Counted from the first letter of the stretch, positions 30,062-39,084 are shown. The stretch is DNA of 64,000 nt from Spinactinospora alkalitolerans (GCF_013408795.1 NZ_JACCCC010000001.1:5084001-5148000), one strand, 5' to 3'. Program-made: numbers and translations. Notes: generated by a model from the letters alone, not told the origin.

Positions 30062-31214
30062 GTGCAGACCGACACCCTGGGCGAAGCCACGCCCGAAACC
30101 AGTCCCGGCCGACTCCTGGCCACCCCTACGGCGATGGCCCAGCACACACCCGCCGGCGTCGTCGGCAACACGCCACTGCTGTGGATCGGAGAACCGTTCT
30201 GCGGCGCCGGACAGGGGTTCTGGGCCAAGCTCGAAGGCCACAATCCCGGCGGCGTCAAGGACCGGCCCGCGCTGTACATGGTTGAACGCGCCCGCCAACG
30301 CGGGCAGCTCGCGCAGAAGGCGATGATCGTGGAGTCCACCAGCGGCACCCTCGGCCTGGGGCTGGCCCTGGCCGGCATCACCTACGGGCATCCGGTGGCG
30401 CTGGTCACCGACCCGGGAATGGAGCCGCTGATGCAGCGGCTGCTCACCGCCTACGGCGCGACCGTGCACACCGTCACCGAGCCCCACCTCAGCGGCGGGT
30501 GGCAGCAGGCCCGCCGGGACCGGGTACGGGAGCTCCTCGCGGACGAGCCCGGCTCCTACTGCCCCGACCAGTACAACAACCCCGACAACGTCGGGGCCTA
30601 CACCTCGCTCGCCCACGAGCTCATCGCGCAGATGGGCCGGATCGACACCCTGGTGACCAGCGTGGGGACCGGCGGCCATTCGGCCGGCATCTCCCGGGCG
30701 CTGCGCCGGTTCTTCCCCGATCTCACGGTGGTGGGCGTCGACACGGTCGGCTCCACCATCTTCGGCCAGCCCGCCGCAGCGCGGCTGATGCGCGGCCTCG
30801 GCAGCAGCATCCACCCCCGCAACGTCGACTACGCAGCCTTCAACGAGGTCCACTGGGTGGACGCCGCCCAGGCCGTGCAGGCCGCCCGCACCCTGGCGGC
30901 CTCCCACTACGCCAGCGGAGGATGGAGCGTCGGCGCGGTCGCCACGGTGGCCCGCTGGCTCGCACGCACCCGTCCGGCGACCGAGCGCATCGCCGCGGTC
31001 TTCCCCGACGGGCCCCAGCGGCTACTTCGACACCGTCTTCAACGACGACTACTGCGCCGCACACGGCCTGCTCGACCGGCCGGTTCTCAACGAGCCCGAC
31101 GAGATCGCCCATCCGCGCGAGCGCACCGTGACCCGCTGGACCCGCTGCACCGAAGTCGCCGATCCGCGCCGGCACGGCACCGCTGCGGCCACGGCACTGG
31201 AGGGACGGCGATGA
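30062..31214 (+). pseudogene. PLP-dependent cysteine-synthase-like protein, frameshifted near its 3' end
   Basis: A fold-type II PLP enzyme of about 383 residues. [19 protein letters not shown] holds the PLP lysine, [15 protein letters not shown] the phosphate loop and [14 protein letters not shown] the glycine loop. This resembles cysteine synthase or cystathionine beta-synthase-like enzymes, perhaps for sulfide fixation. At 31022 an extra C after FPDGPQR shifts the frame. Without it the protein continues [20 protein letters not shown] and ends ATALEGRR at 31214, overlapping the MFS start by ATGA. The start is GTG 30062 behind GGGAGAG. Enzyme activity is uncertain because of the shift. Confidence 0.75.
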
Positions 31215-32536
31215 TCGAGACATGGAGGCGCCTGCGCGGCTTCGACCTCAGCGTGAAGCTGCTGATGGTCAACCAGCTGACCATCAACACCGGCTTCTAC
31301 ATGCTCATGCCCTACCTCGCTTTCCACCTCACCGACAGCGTGGGCATGGCCGTGTGGGCCGTCGGACTCGTCCTGGGAATGCGCAATCTGAGCCAGCAGG
31401 GCATGTTCCTCGTCGGCGGCAGCATCGCCGACCGGCTCGGCTACAAGCCGGCGATCCTGGCCGGCTGCGCCCTGCGCACCGTGGGCTTCGCCGCGCTGGG
31501 CTTCGCCGACTCCCTGCTGGTGCTCCTGCTGGCCTCGGCCGCGACCGGCTTCGCCGGGGCGCTGTTCAACCCGGCCGTGCGCGCCTATCTGGCCCAGGAC
31601 GCCGGCGACCGGCGCGTCGACGCCTTCGCCCTGTTCAACGTCTTCTACCAGACCGGCATCCTCATCGGACCGCTGATCGGCATGGCGCTGATCGCCGTGG
31701 ACTTCTCGGTGGTGGCAAGCGTCGCCGCGGCGCTGTTCCTGGCCCTGACCGTGCTGCAGGCCCGGGCGCTGCCCGCCCGGCGCGCCCCGGCCGTCCAGCA
31801 GCGCGCAGGCGTCCTCGGCGTGCTGGCGGATTGGCGCACCGTGGTGGCCAACCGCGGCTTCGTCGTCTTCACCATCGCCATGGCCGGGTCCTACGTCCTG
31901 AACTTCCAGGTGTATCTGGCGATCCCGTTGGCGGTCCAGGACTCCGTCGCAACGGCGGGCCTGGGTTCGGACAGCGGCAACGTGACGGTCGCGGCCCTGT
32001 TCGGGGTCTCGGCCCTGGTGGCGATCGTCGGCCAGGTCCGCGTCACCGACTGGGCGAAGCGCCGCTGGGACGCCGCGCAGGCGCTCCCGCGCGGCCTCAC
32101 CGTCATGGCCCTGGCCTTCCTGCCGATCCTCGCGACGCCGCCCGTCGCCGGGGCCGTGCGCGATTCAACGGCGCCGCCCCTGGCCGTCGCCGCGCTCGTC
32201 GCGGCGCCGGCGATGCTCACCGTCGCCCTGCTCAGCCTCGGCACGGCACTCGTCTACCCCTTCGAGATGGACACGGTGGTCCGGCTGTCCGGGGACCGGC
32301 TGGTCGCCACCCATTACGGTCTCTACAACACCGTCTCCGGGATCGGTATCACGCTGGGCAACCTCCTCGTCGGAGCCGGCCTGGAACTCGATCCGCCGAT
32401 CTCCACCACGGTTCCCTGGTTCGCCCTGGCGGCACTGGGAGCGGTGTGCGCGCTGAGCGTGGGACTGATCGGCCGGGCCGGCGGGATCACGGCCGCGACC
32501 CCGCCCACCGAACCCGCCACCTCCCCGGCGAAGTGA
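31211..32536 (+). CDS. Major facilitator superfamily transporter
   Basis: A 441-residue, 12-helix MFS protein starting [20 protein letters not shown]. The loop motif between helices 2 and 3 is [17 protein letters not shown], close to the drug-exporter consensus. Helix 5 carries [15 protein letters not shown]. The substrate is unknown; its ATGA coupling to the cysteine-synthase-like gene suggests export or import of a sulfur amino acid or related product. The start ATG at 31211 is fixed by that overlap, although the upstream frameshift puts both genes in one apparent reading frame. Confidence 0.85.
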   Translation: MIETWRRLRGFDLSVKLLMVNQLTINTGFYMLMPYLAFHLTDSVGMAVWAVGLVLGMRNLSQQGMFLVGGSIADRLGYKPAILAGCALRTVGFAALGFADSLLVLLLASAATGFAGALFNPAVRAYLAQDAGDRRVDAFALFNVFYQTGILIGPLIGMALIAVDFSVVASVAAALFLALTVLQARALPARRAPAVQQRAGVLGVLADWRTVVANRGFVVFTIAMAGSYVLNFQVYLAIPLAVQDSVATAGLGSDSGNVTVAALFGVSALVAIVGQVRVTDWAKRRWDAAQALPRGLTVMALAFLPILATPPVAGAVRDSTAPPLAVAALVAAPAMLTVALLSLGTALVYPFEMDTVVRLSGDRLVATHYGLYNTVSGIGITLGNLLVGAGLELDPPISTTVPWFALAALGAVCALSVGLIGRAGGITAATPPTEPATSPAK

Positions 32537-32664
32537 CGGACGGGGCCGCGGTGCGGACGCCGCACCGCGGCCTCACTCGCGTTCAGCAGGGATGCGAGCG
32601 GTTCCGGCGCGAAGAAAGGCGGCCGGGCCGGTGCCGAGTCACCGGTCGGGGATACTGAGGGCCG

Positions 32665-33360
32665 ATGGTGCGGTCGGGATGGGGAGGCGGCGGGAGCATG
32701 CGCGTGGCGGTCCGGCCGGGAGTGCGCGCAGCGGCCTTTGCGGCGTGGCTGGTGACCGCCGTCGTGGTCGGCGTCCCCATGCCGGATCTCGCCGTGCTGC
32801 GGGACTGGATCACCGCGGCCGGGCCGGTCGCACCTGCGTTGTATCTCGCCGGCTACGTCGCCGCCTCGCTCGTGTTCGTCCCCCGCCCACTGCTGAACGC
32901 GGCGGCGGGCGTCGTCTTCACCGCCTGGCTGGGCGTCGCGGCCGCGCTCGCCGGCGGGGTCGCCGCCGCTCTGGTCCAGTTCGGCCTGGCCCGTTTCCTG
33001 GCCCGCGACTTCGTCGCGGCGCGGCTGCCGTCCGCGGTCGTCGCGCGCCTCGACCGCCTCACCGATCGGCACGGCCTGCTGGCGGTGATCCAGTTGCGCC
33101 TGCTTCCCATCGTGCCCTTCGCCGCGGTCAACCACGGTTTCGGGCTCACCAGGCTGGGAGTTGCGCCCTTCGTGGCGGGGACCGCTCTGGGCAGCCTGCC
33201 GGCGACACTCGCCCTGGTCCTGCTCGGTGACACGATCACCGATCCGCTGTCCCCTGGATTCCTGCTCTCCGCCGCGCTCTTCGTCCTGCTCCTGGTCGCG
33301 AGCCGGCTGGTCGGGGTAGGCGCACGGCGGGCCGAACGCGCGGAGCGCCTCGCCGCATGA
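32665..33360 (+). CDS. VTT/TVP38-TMEM64 (DedA-like) membrane protein
   Basis: A 231-residue membrane protein with the SNARE-associated/VTT domain. Visible features are the re-entrant stretch VFVPRPLLNAAAGVVFTAWL, the GG-rich helix AAALAGGVAAALVQFGLARF, and QLRLLPIVPFAAVNHGFGL, where the R...P pair is typical. VTT proteins are implicated in undecaprenyl or phospholipid flipping, or in metal and selenite tolerance; the specific role here is not clear. GATACT lies near the start. An in-frame ATG at 32698 (MRVAVRPG) is an alternative start. It is transcribed alone. Confidence 0.8.
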   Translation: MVRSGWGGGGSMRVAVRPGVRAAAFAAWLVTAVVVGVPMPDLAVLRDWITAAGPVAPALYLAGYVAASLVFVPRPLLNAAAGVVFTAWLGVAAALAGGVAAALVQFGLARFLARDFVAARLPSAVVARLDRLTDRHGLLAVIQLRLLPIVPFAAVNHGFGLTRLGVAPFVAGTALGSLPATLALVLLGDTITDPLSPGFLLSAALFVLLLVASRLVGVGARRAERAERLAA

Positions 33361-33541
33361 CCGCACTCCTCACCGTGTCCACTGGTCCTCGCGGGCAGGA
33401 TCGGCCGGACCCGGAATCGGGGGCGCGGTGGCCACCACGTCGACTCACCGCGTCCCAGCGCGAGGTCGATGCCCGACGCCGGTAGGGCCGCGTTCACGTC
33501 CTGGATCACCCGGAGTCGGGTGAGGCGCAGCGGGACGAGCG

Positions 33542-33598
33542 CCCACCACCGGCGTGGAGAGCGGGGGCGCCGAGGGTTCCCGGCGCCCCCGTGGTGGG
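33542..33598. terminator. Large GC hairpin
   Basis: GGGGGCGCCG and CGGCGCCCCC form a perfect 10-bp stem with an 8-base loop. They are flanked by a further pair, CCCACCAC/GTGGTGGG. It directly follows the stop of the minus-strand DUF305 relic and probably ended that transcript. Confidence 0.6.
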
Positions 33599-33599
33599 A

Positions 33600-33722
33600 T
33601 CAGTGGCCGCTGTGGTCCTGGCCCTCGTTCTGCTCGGCGCCGGTTCCCGTGGCGTCTCCGTCGAGCATGCCGGTCATCTGCCTGACGGCGGCGTGCTCGG
33701 ACACTGGCAAAACGGCGGGTCC
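33600..33722 (-). pseudogene. C-terminal remnant of a DUF305 protein
   Basis: The minus strand reads PVSEHAAVRQMTGMLDGDAT and ends EGQDHSGH before a stop at 33600. The pattern of a regulatory Met-rich RQMTxML helix followed by a His tail is the usual end of DUF305 proteins. The rest of the gene is gone. An intact DUF305 gene lies at 35860. The match is short, so the call is tentative. Confidence 0.4.
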
Positions 33723-33768
33723 GGTCGCAGTTCCACTTCACCGATGCCCGTTGTGTAGTCTTCCTGCC

Positions 33769-34188
33769 GTGTTCGACCAGATCGCGAGAGCGCTGCGGCG
33801 GCCCTGGATCAAGGGGCTGCTGTCGACCTTGCTGGTCTGCGCCTTCCTGCTCTGCTCGATTTGCCACGCCGAGAGTCCCTCCGCTAAGGCTTCGCCGGGC
33901 CATGGCACGCACACCGCCGCGGAATCCGCTGAGTCTGGAGGAGCGGGGCCGACTGGAGCGCACGAGCACGCCGGAGACCATCACTGCGACGACAGCGATG
34001 TGCTACGGGCCGACCACCGCACCGGCGCGGTCAAGCTGCTCATGCTGCTCGCCCTCGGTGCAGCGCTGATTCCTGCGGTGTGGGCCGCCTCGCCGCAGGT
34101 GGGCACATGGAGTCGACTTCTCCGGCGGCGCCTGATTCCCCGAAGTGGAACGCAGCTACTGCTCTCCCTCTGCATCATCCGGGTCTAG
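33769..34188 (+). CDS. LLLSLCIxRV small membrane protein, copy 3
   Basis: Third member of the family, 139 residues. The hydrophobic segment GLLSTLLVCAFLLCSICHAE has the shared LCSxCHA. The middle is rich in His, Glu and Asp (HGTHTAAES, HEHAGDHHCDDSD), as expected for metal binding. A second hydrophobic segment (LLMLLALGAALIPAVWAA), a basic region and LLLSLCIIRV follow. TAGTCT with a seven-base spacer precedes GTG 33769. No partner gene is coupled to it; the NlpC/P60 gene lies 326 bp downstream. Function unknown. Confidence 0.62.
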   Translation: MFDQIARALRRPWIKGLLSTLLVCAFLLCSICHAESPSAKASPGHGTHTAAESAESGGAGPTGAHEHAGDHHCDDSDVLRADHRTGAVKLLMLLALGAALIPAVWAASPQVGTWSRLLRRRLIPRSGTQLLLSLCIIRV

Positions 34189-34514
34189 ACCAGCTTCCGG
34201 ACGGCGCGTCCGTGGCAACGGGGCTCACGCCGTAAGACCCCCTTGCCGCCGCTCCACACATCCGTTCAGGGCACCTCACACCATTCGGAAGTGCCTCCCT
34301 TGTGCCCTGGTTCCCCCTGCGGCCGCGGTGCGGTCGGCCGATCACCCGTGAGCCGAGCCGGTCCCGTGCCTTGAGGCCGCGTGTGCCGTCCGCCTTCTCC
34401 TGCGGCCCCGGATCCCGCACCCCACCAGGCGTGCTGCGCCCCGACGCCCGCACCGGGTGATCGGGCCGCCGACCGCGCCCCCACTTGCCCCATGCATCGA
34501 GGAGTGAACCGCCC
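34189..34514. other. Intergenic region before the NlpC/P60 gene
   Basis: 326 bp without a convincing gene. I looked for the c-di-AMP (ydaO-type) riboswitch that often precedes NlpC/P60 cell-wall hydrolases in actinobacteria and did not find its conserved blocks. The interval should contain the promoter of the hydrolase. Confidence 0.4.
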
Positions 34515-35513
34515 GTGACCGACAACGGCAACGCTAGGAAGCGCGTCATCACCGGATTCGGCGTCCTGGCCGCGAGCAGCCTGGTCCTGCCCGCCGGCGT
34601 CGCCCACGCCGAACCCGAACCGACCAAGGAAGAGGTCGAGCAGCGGATCGAGGAGCTCACCGAGGAGTCGAGCACCCTCGTCCAGGAGTACAACCAGGCC
34701 AAGGAGAACCTCGAAGCCGCAGAGAAGCGGATCGAGTCGCTGGAGGAGGAGGTCGGCGACGAAGAGGACCTCTACGAGGGGCTGCGCGACCAGGTCGCCC
34801 GGTTCGCCGCGGCCGCCTACAAGTCCGCCGACCTCGACTCCACCACGACCGTCCTCAGCGTGGAGGACCCCGAGGACATCCTCAACCAGTCTGCGGACCT
34901 GTCCTACCTCTCGGAGAACCAGCGGACCCAGCTCGAAGAGTTCGCCGGCTCCTCCGAACGCCTGATCAGGCTCAAGCAGGAGGCCGAGGACGCCCGCGAC
35001 GAGGCCCAGGAGCAGACCGGCGACCTCGAGGAGCAGAAGGAGGAGGTCGAGGACAAGCTCGCCGAACAGGAGGAACTGCTCGCCGGCTTCGAGGGCGAGA
35101 ACCCCACGGCCGGCGCCGCGTCGGATTCCGGCGGCGGTTCCTACACCGGTTCGGTCTCCGGCAGCGCCCGCGCGGCCCTGGACTTCGCCTACAGCAAGAT
35201 CGGCACGCCCTACGTCTGGGGCGGAACCGGCCCCAACGGCTACGACTGCTCCGGCCTGATGCAGGCCGCCTGGGGCTCGGCCGGGGTCAGCATCCCCCGC
35301 ACCACCTACGCCCAGTACGAACTGCCCAAAAAGGTCTCCCGGGCCGACCTCCAGCCCGGCGACATCATGTTCTTCTTCGAAGATCTCGGCCACAACGGCA
35401 TGTACGCCGGAAACGGCCAGATGGTGCATGCCCCCAGCAGCGGCAAGACCGTCTCGGTGGTCGACCTCGCCGACTACTGGGACCAGCACTTCGTCGGAGC
35501 CGTCCGCCCCTGA
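34515..35513 (+). CDS. Secreted NlpC/P60 peptidoglycan endopeptidase
   Basis: An exported cell-wall hydrolase of 332 residues. A signal peptide ends near AGVAHAEPEP (residues 1-36). A long coiled coil rich in Glu and Lys follows at about 40-195, as in RipA-like enzymes, then a Gly/Ser linker and the NlpC/P60 domain. The domain carries the catalytic Cys in NGYDCSGLM, the His in GHNGMYAG and the polar residue in MVHAPSSG. It should cut the stem peptide during cell separation. GTG 34515 follows GGAG. A strong hairpin ends the transcript three bases past the stop. Confidence 0.92.
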   Translation: MTDNGNARKRVITGFGVLAASSLVLPAGVAHAEPEPTKEEVEQRIEELTEESSTLVQEYNQAKENLEAAEKRIESLEEEVGDEEDLYEGLRDQVARFAAAAYKSADLDSTTTVLSVEDPEDILNQSADLSYLSENQRTQLEEFAGSSERLIRLKQEAEDARDEAQEQTGDLEEQKEEVEDKLAEQEELLAGFEGENPTAGAASDSGGGSYTGSVSGSARAALDFAYSKIGTPYVWGGTGPNGYDCSGLMQAAWGSAGVSIPRTTYAQYELPKKVSRADLQPGDIMFFFEDLGHNGMYAGNGQMVHAPSSGKTVSVVDLADYWDQHFVGAVRP

Positions 35514-35515
35514 CC

Positions 35516-35574
35516 CCGAGGCGCCTCAGGCCGCGCCCCGAACAGGGCCTCCGTCCCGGCCTGGGGCGCCTCGG
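35516..35574 (+). terminator. Terminator hairpin after the NlpC/P60 gene
   Basis: CCGAGGCGCC and GGCGCCTCGG are perfect complements, extended inside by AGGCC/GGCCT, just after the hydrolase stop. There is no T-run, as is common in actinobacteria. The next 285 bp, up to the DUF305 stop, show no gene. Confidence 0.65.
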
Positions 35575-35859
35575 CTCCCGGACAAGGGAGGCTCTCAGGG
35601 CGATGAACTTCCCGCTCATCGCCCCGAGACCGCCATCCCACCCCGAATCGTTCGGCGCGACGCGATACCGCCTTCGCAGATCTCACCCTGGACGCGGTCA
35701 CCCAGAGCGGGTCATCGCACGGCGGACGGCGTGGCACCGTTCAGGAGCCGGCCGACCGCCGGCGTCGTGATTCTCCGTGGTGAGCCCTACCCTCGTCCCC
35801 CGGGATCTCTGCCGTTCCACGCCGGATCAGACGACGCGGGCTCTCACGTTCCCACTCAC

Positions 35860-36465
35860 TCAGTAGCCGGAGTAGCCGCTCTGTCGGCCGTACCACTGCT
35901 GGAGCCAGCCCTGCATCGTGTCGATCTGCTTGCTGTTGGACCGCCGGATGGTGTCACACAGATCGAGCAGAGCCGGATGTTCGGCCCGGTCGAGGCAGCG
36001 TTTGGAATCGGTGCCCGCCCCGCTGTGGTGGCGGATCATCGAGCGCATGAACCGGACCTCGTACCGTTCTCCGGACAGGTCCTCCAGCCGCCGCACCGAC
36101 TGCTTGTCAGCGGGGCTCAACCGCGGCTCGTGGCCGACGCCGTACCAGTCCTGCAGCCAGCCCTGCATCTGCTCGATCTGCGCGGACTGGGAGTCGGCGA
36201 TCGTCCGGCACAGATCCGCCAGCTTCTCGTGGGCCGCCTTCTCCACGTACGGCTGCGCCATCGCCACTGCCAGGGCATGGTGGTCGATCATGTTCTTCAT
36301 GAAGTCGACCTCGAAGCGGGCCGTCTCCTGCTCGGCCGCCGGCTCGTCGGCCAACGCCGACGGCGCCGCGGCGAGGCCGCCGCCGAACAGGACCCCCGCG
36401 GCCAACGCCGCAGACGCGACCGCGGTCACCGGTCGGCGAAGGAACCGTATGCTCAGGGCGTTCAT
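35860..36465 (-). CDS. Secreted tandem DUF305 protein
   Basis: A 201-residue exported protein with signal peptide (AALAAGVLFGGGLAAAPSALA) and two DUF305-type units. The first is FEVDFMKNMIDHHALAVAMA to QMQGWLQDWYG, and the second is RYEVRFMRSMIRHHSGAGTD to TMQGWLQQWYG. The family is a ferritin-like helical fold with conserved MIxHH motifs, often found in copper-resistance loci. Here the second unit keeps HH but lacks the following AxxMA pattern. It follows the Csp-like gene by 17 bp in the same direction, so both probably buffer copper, one outside and one inside the cell. Confidence 0.88.
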   Translation of the reverse strand: MNALSIRFLRRPVTAVASAALAAGVLFGGGLAAAPSALADEPAAEQETARFEVDFMKNMIDHHALAVAMAQPYVEKAAHEKLADLCRTIADSQSAQIEQMQGWLQDWYGVGHEPRLSPADKQSVRRLEDLSGERYEVRFMRSMIRHHSGAGTDSKRCLDRAEHPALLDLCDTIRRSNSKQIDTMQGWLQQWYGRQSGYSGY

Positions 36466-36482
36466 GGATGTCGCTCTTCCCC

Positions 36483-36893
36483 TCAGCCGAGGGAGGTGAG
36501 GAGGTCGTTGCACGCCTGTTCGCAGCGTCGGCAGGCTTCGGCGCAGACGCGGCAGTGATCGTGCATGTCGGCGTGGCGGGCGCACTCGTCGCCGCAGCTC
36601 TTGCACGCCTGCGCACATGCCTGGAGTACTTCGCGGGTGATGTTGGCGTCGTAGCCGGTGTGGCGGGACAGCACCCGTCCGGTCGTCAGGCAGATGTCGG
36701 CGCAGTCGTCGTTGGCGCGGACGCACTTGCGCAGCTCCGCCACCCGCTCCTCGCTGAGGCAGGCGTCGGCGCAGGCCGTGCAGGCCTGTGCGCAGGTGAA
36801 GCACTCCTGGATGCAGCGGGTGAGCTTGTCCCGGTCCAGGTGGCCCAGGCTCGCCGGATAGGTCTGGAGCATGTCACCGGCAACGGTCATCAT
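36483..36893 (-). CDS. Four-helix-bundle copper-binding protein (Csp-like, DUF326)
   Basis: A 136-residue cytosolic protein with about 17 cysteines placed along helices: CIQECFTCAQACTACADACL, KCVRANDDCADICL, ACAQACKSCGDECARH, HCRVCAEACRRCEQAC. This pattern lines the core of copper-storage proteins (Csp3-type), which hold many Cu(I) ions. There is no signal peptide, so it should act in the cytoplasm. It heads a two-gene operon with the DUF305 protein. No CsoR-like gene is adjacent; its promoter region (36894-37040) lacks the BlaI-like site found further right. Confidence 0.92.
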   Translation of the reverse strand: MMTVAGDMLQTYPASLGHLDRDKLTRCIQECFTCAQACTACADACLSEERVAELRKCVRANDDCADICLTTGRVLSRHTGYDANITREVLQACAQACKSCGDECARHADMHDHCRVCAEACRRCEQACNDLLTSLG

Positions 36894-37040
36894 CGACCTC
36901 CATGGTCGTCGATTACGATCGGCGACGGCCCGCTGCCCGAGCCTCGATGCCCCAAATCCGGTATCGAAGAACGATGGCTGCCCGTAGTAATCACCGATTC
37001 CTGCGGCCGTCGGTGGCCGGATCGGACGGCGCTCAGTGCC

Positions 37041-37595
37041 TCAGCTCCCAGCCTCGCGGGGCCGGTCGATTCGGTTCGCCGTCCGGCGGCGCCGAATGGC
37101 GATCCAGGCGCCCAGCGCGAGGGCGGGCGCGGCGTTGAGGATCGGGCCGATGGGGGAGAACTCCTGGGCGGGGGTGCGCAGCAGGTCGGCGTGGAACTGC
37201 TGGTTGACGCCCAGCAGCACGAACAGCACGCCGCCGGTGACCGCGACCGCGGGCCAGGAGCGCACGCGGGCGTTGAGCCAGCGCCCGGTGGCCAGGCCGA
37301 CGGCGAACCGCACCAGCGTGGCCGCCGCCCCGACGACCAGCGGGATCCCGACCGGGTTGTAGCGCCACGACAGCGCCCAGTCGCCCTGCATCGCCGCCCA
37401 CACCGAGCGGGTGCCGCCGCAGGCCGGATCCATGATCCCGGCGTAGTGCAGCAGCCCGTGCACGTCCACCGGCGGCAACCCGAACACCGCCATGAGCGCA
37501 CCGACCACGAGGCCGCCGAACGCCGCCACCGCCAACCAGCGGTGCCGATCCCGAGCCTCGATCCGCAACTCCACCGAAGCCCTCCAGACGGCCAT
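37041..37595 (-). CDS. DUF2752-type membrane protein
   Basis: A 184-residue membrane protein with the DUF2752 core PVDVHGLLHYAGIMDPACGG followed by TRSVWAAMQGDWALSWRYNP, and four hydrophobic helices. The C-terminus is basic (AIRRRRTANRIDRPREAGS). The family function is unknown. ATG 37595 follows GGAGAG. It is transcribed behind the BlaI-M56 pair with a gap of 107 bp and may belong to that operon. Confidence 0.78.
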   Translation of the reverse strand: MAVWRASVELRIEARDRHRWLAVAAFGGLVVGALMAVFGLPPVDVHGLLHYAGIMDPACGGTRSVWAAMQGDWALSWRYNPVGIPLVVGAAATLVRFAVGLATGRWLNARVRSWPAVAVTGGVLFVLLGVNQQFHADLLRTPAQEFSPIGPILNAAPALALGAWIAIRRRRTANRIDRPREAGS

Positions 37596-37702
37596 GCCTC
37601 TCCTCTTCTCACTACGAGATCCACGAGCACGGGGCGATGTCTCGGACACAGTGGTGGGCCTCCCCGACGATTTCCTGGAGACGGGACCCAGCCGACGGTC
37701 GG

Positions 37703-38716
37703 TCAGTTCGGTGGGCAGTTGCGTACCGTGGGCATCGCCTGGCACACCTGTACGTGGCTGGGGGCGAAGGGACCGGTGGGGCAGCAGGCCGTGTCGAGCA
37801 AGGTGGCGGCGGGACCGGCGAAGATCGCCAGTGGCACGGCGAGCAGTGCTGCGGTGGCGCCGCCGGTGATCGCCAATCGCATCCGGCCGAACGGGGTTAC
37901 GCCGCTGATCAGGCGCCGTACACGGTCTCCGGTGCCCGATCCGCCGGCGGCGAAGGCACCGGCCGGATTCTGCTGACTCGCCACGTTGAGCAGGGCTTCG
38001 GCCGCCACGAGGCGGTGGGTGGAACGTGCCGCGGAATCGTCGGCGGCCAGTTCCATCAGCCTTGCCGTTTCGTCTCGGATCGCCGTGAAGAGGCGGAGCC
38101 GGGGGAACGCGGAGGTCAGACCGGCCGCGAAGGCCGCCACCAGGTCGTGGCGGGCACGCAGATGCGCTCGTTCGTGCGCGAGCACCGCCTGGAGCTGCTC
38201 GTCGCTGAGGACGGCCAGGGCACCGCTGGTCAGCACGATGCGCTGCCGCAGGCCCGGTAGGCAGTAGGCGGCGGGCACCGCGTGGTCGAGGACCACCGCG
38301 CCCAGACGCCCGTCCTGGCGGGCGAGCAGTCGCAGTGCCGCCAGGTGGCGGCGGCGGTCGGCGATCGCCCGCCACAGCGTCACGGCCACACGCCACCCGC
38401 AGCGAAGGAGTACCAGCAGGGCCAGTCCCACGCCGCTGATGCCGATCACCGCTCCGCCGGGGGTGGCGTATTGCGCGCGCAGGGCCACCAGGCAGGCCTG
38501 CAGAAGCTCGGCGAGGTCGGTGCCCACCCGCAGGTCCGGCACGCTCAGGGCGAGCCCGCCCATCACCAGGGATCCGATGAAGGCCAGGCTCAGCACCTGC
38601 CAGGCGATGATGCCCGACCGCGGCGCCCGTTCCACCCAGCGCGCCCGCCTCACGACATAGGGCCCGGCCACGGCCAGTAGAGCGGCGTAGGCCAGCAGCA
38701 GCAGCGCGATGATCAC
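37703..38716 (-). CDS. M56-family membrane metalloprotease (BlaR1/MecR1 sensor-protease type)
   Basis: A 337-residue integral membrane zinc protease. HExxH appears as H181ERAH185 after LSDEQLQAVLA, and a third ligand region is LMELAADDSAARST. There are four or five hydrophobic helices. It lacks the extracellular penicillin-binding domain of true BlaR1, as do many actinobacterial members, but ends with a Cys-bearing exterior tail (LDTACCPTGPF, QVCQAMPTVRNC) that could sense metal or thiol state. It overlaps blaI by GTGA. By analogy it should cleave or inactivate the BlaI repressor on stimulus. Confidence 0.87.
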   Translation of the reverse strand: MIIALLLLAYAALLAVAGPYVVRRARWVERAPRSGIIAWQVLSLAFIGSLVMGGLALSVPDLRVGTDLAELLQACLVALRAQYATPGGAVIGISGVGLALLVLLRCGWRVAVTLWRAIADRRRHLAALRLLARQDGRLGAVVLDHAVPAAYCLPGLRQRIVLTSGALAVLSDEQLQAVLAHERAHLRARHDLVAAFAAGLTSAFPRLRLFTAIRDETARLMELAADDSAARSTHRLVAAEALLNVASQQNPAGAFAAGGSGTGDRVRRLISGVTPFGRMRLAITGGATAALLAVPLAIFAGPAATLLDTACCPTGPFAPSHVQVCQAMPTVRNCPPN

Positions 38717-39084
38717 GCGAGGCCCTCGCGCCGCTTCGCGTCGTCCAGGGCGCCGCGCAACCCGGCGAGTTCATCGCTCGGCAGGCGCGCCACCAGACGG
38801 GACAGCACCGCCGCCTGGTCCGGCGCCGATTCGAGTGCCTCCTCGACAAGGCCGGTGGCGTAGTCCTCCTGCGAGGCAGCCGCCCAGTACCGGTAGCTGC
38901 GCCCCTCCTTGGACCGCTGCAGCCACCCCTTGCGGAACAGGATGTCCATCACCGTCTGCACCGTGGTGAAGGCGACCTTCCGCTCCCGGTTCAGGTCTTC
39001 GACCACATCGCGCACCCGCATCGGTTCACCGTTGGTCCACACGGACTGCATGATCGCCGCTTCGAGGTCACCGAACCGCGGCAT
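38713..39084 (-). CDS. BlaI/MecI/CopY-family transcriptional repressor
   Basis: A 123-residue winged-helix repressor. The DNA-binding part is MPRFGDLEAAIMQSVWTNGE, MRVRDVVEDLN and VAFTTVQTVMDILFRKGWLQR, followed by a dimerisation helix. The start is ATG 39084 behind GAAGGAG. It is coupled to the M56 protease gene, the usual two-gene switch. Its promoter carries a 19-bp near-palindrome (39177-39195), and related sites lie upstream of the two ccdA genes and a SHOCT gene. It probably represses all of them; the regulon is my inference. Confidence 0.9.
   Translation of the reverse strand: MPRFGDLEAAIMQSVWTNGEPMRVRDVVEDLNRERKVAFTTVQTVMDILFRKGWLQRSKEGRSYRYWAAASQEDYATGLVEEALESAPDQAAVLSRLVARLPSDELAGLRGALDDAKRREGLA

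Noticed and set aside
30035-32536. An 833-residue fusion of cysteine synthase and MFS transporter
   Set aside because: The junction residues are Arg-rich and unlike either family, and removing one base restores two normal overlapping genes.
34189-34514. Possible c-di-AMP riboswitch upstream of the NlpC/P60 gene
   Set aside because: The conserved blocks of the ydaO class are not present in the interval.
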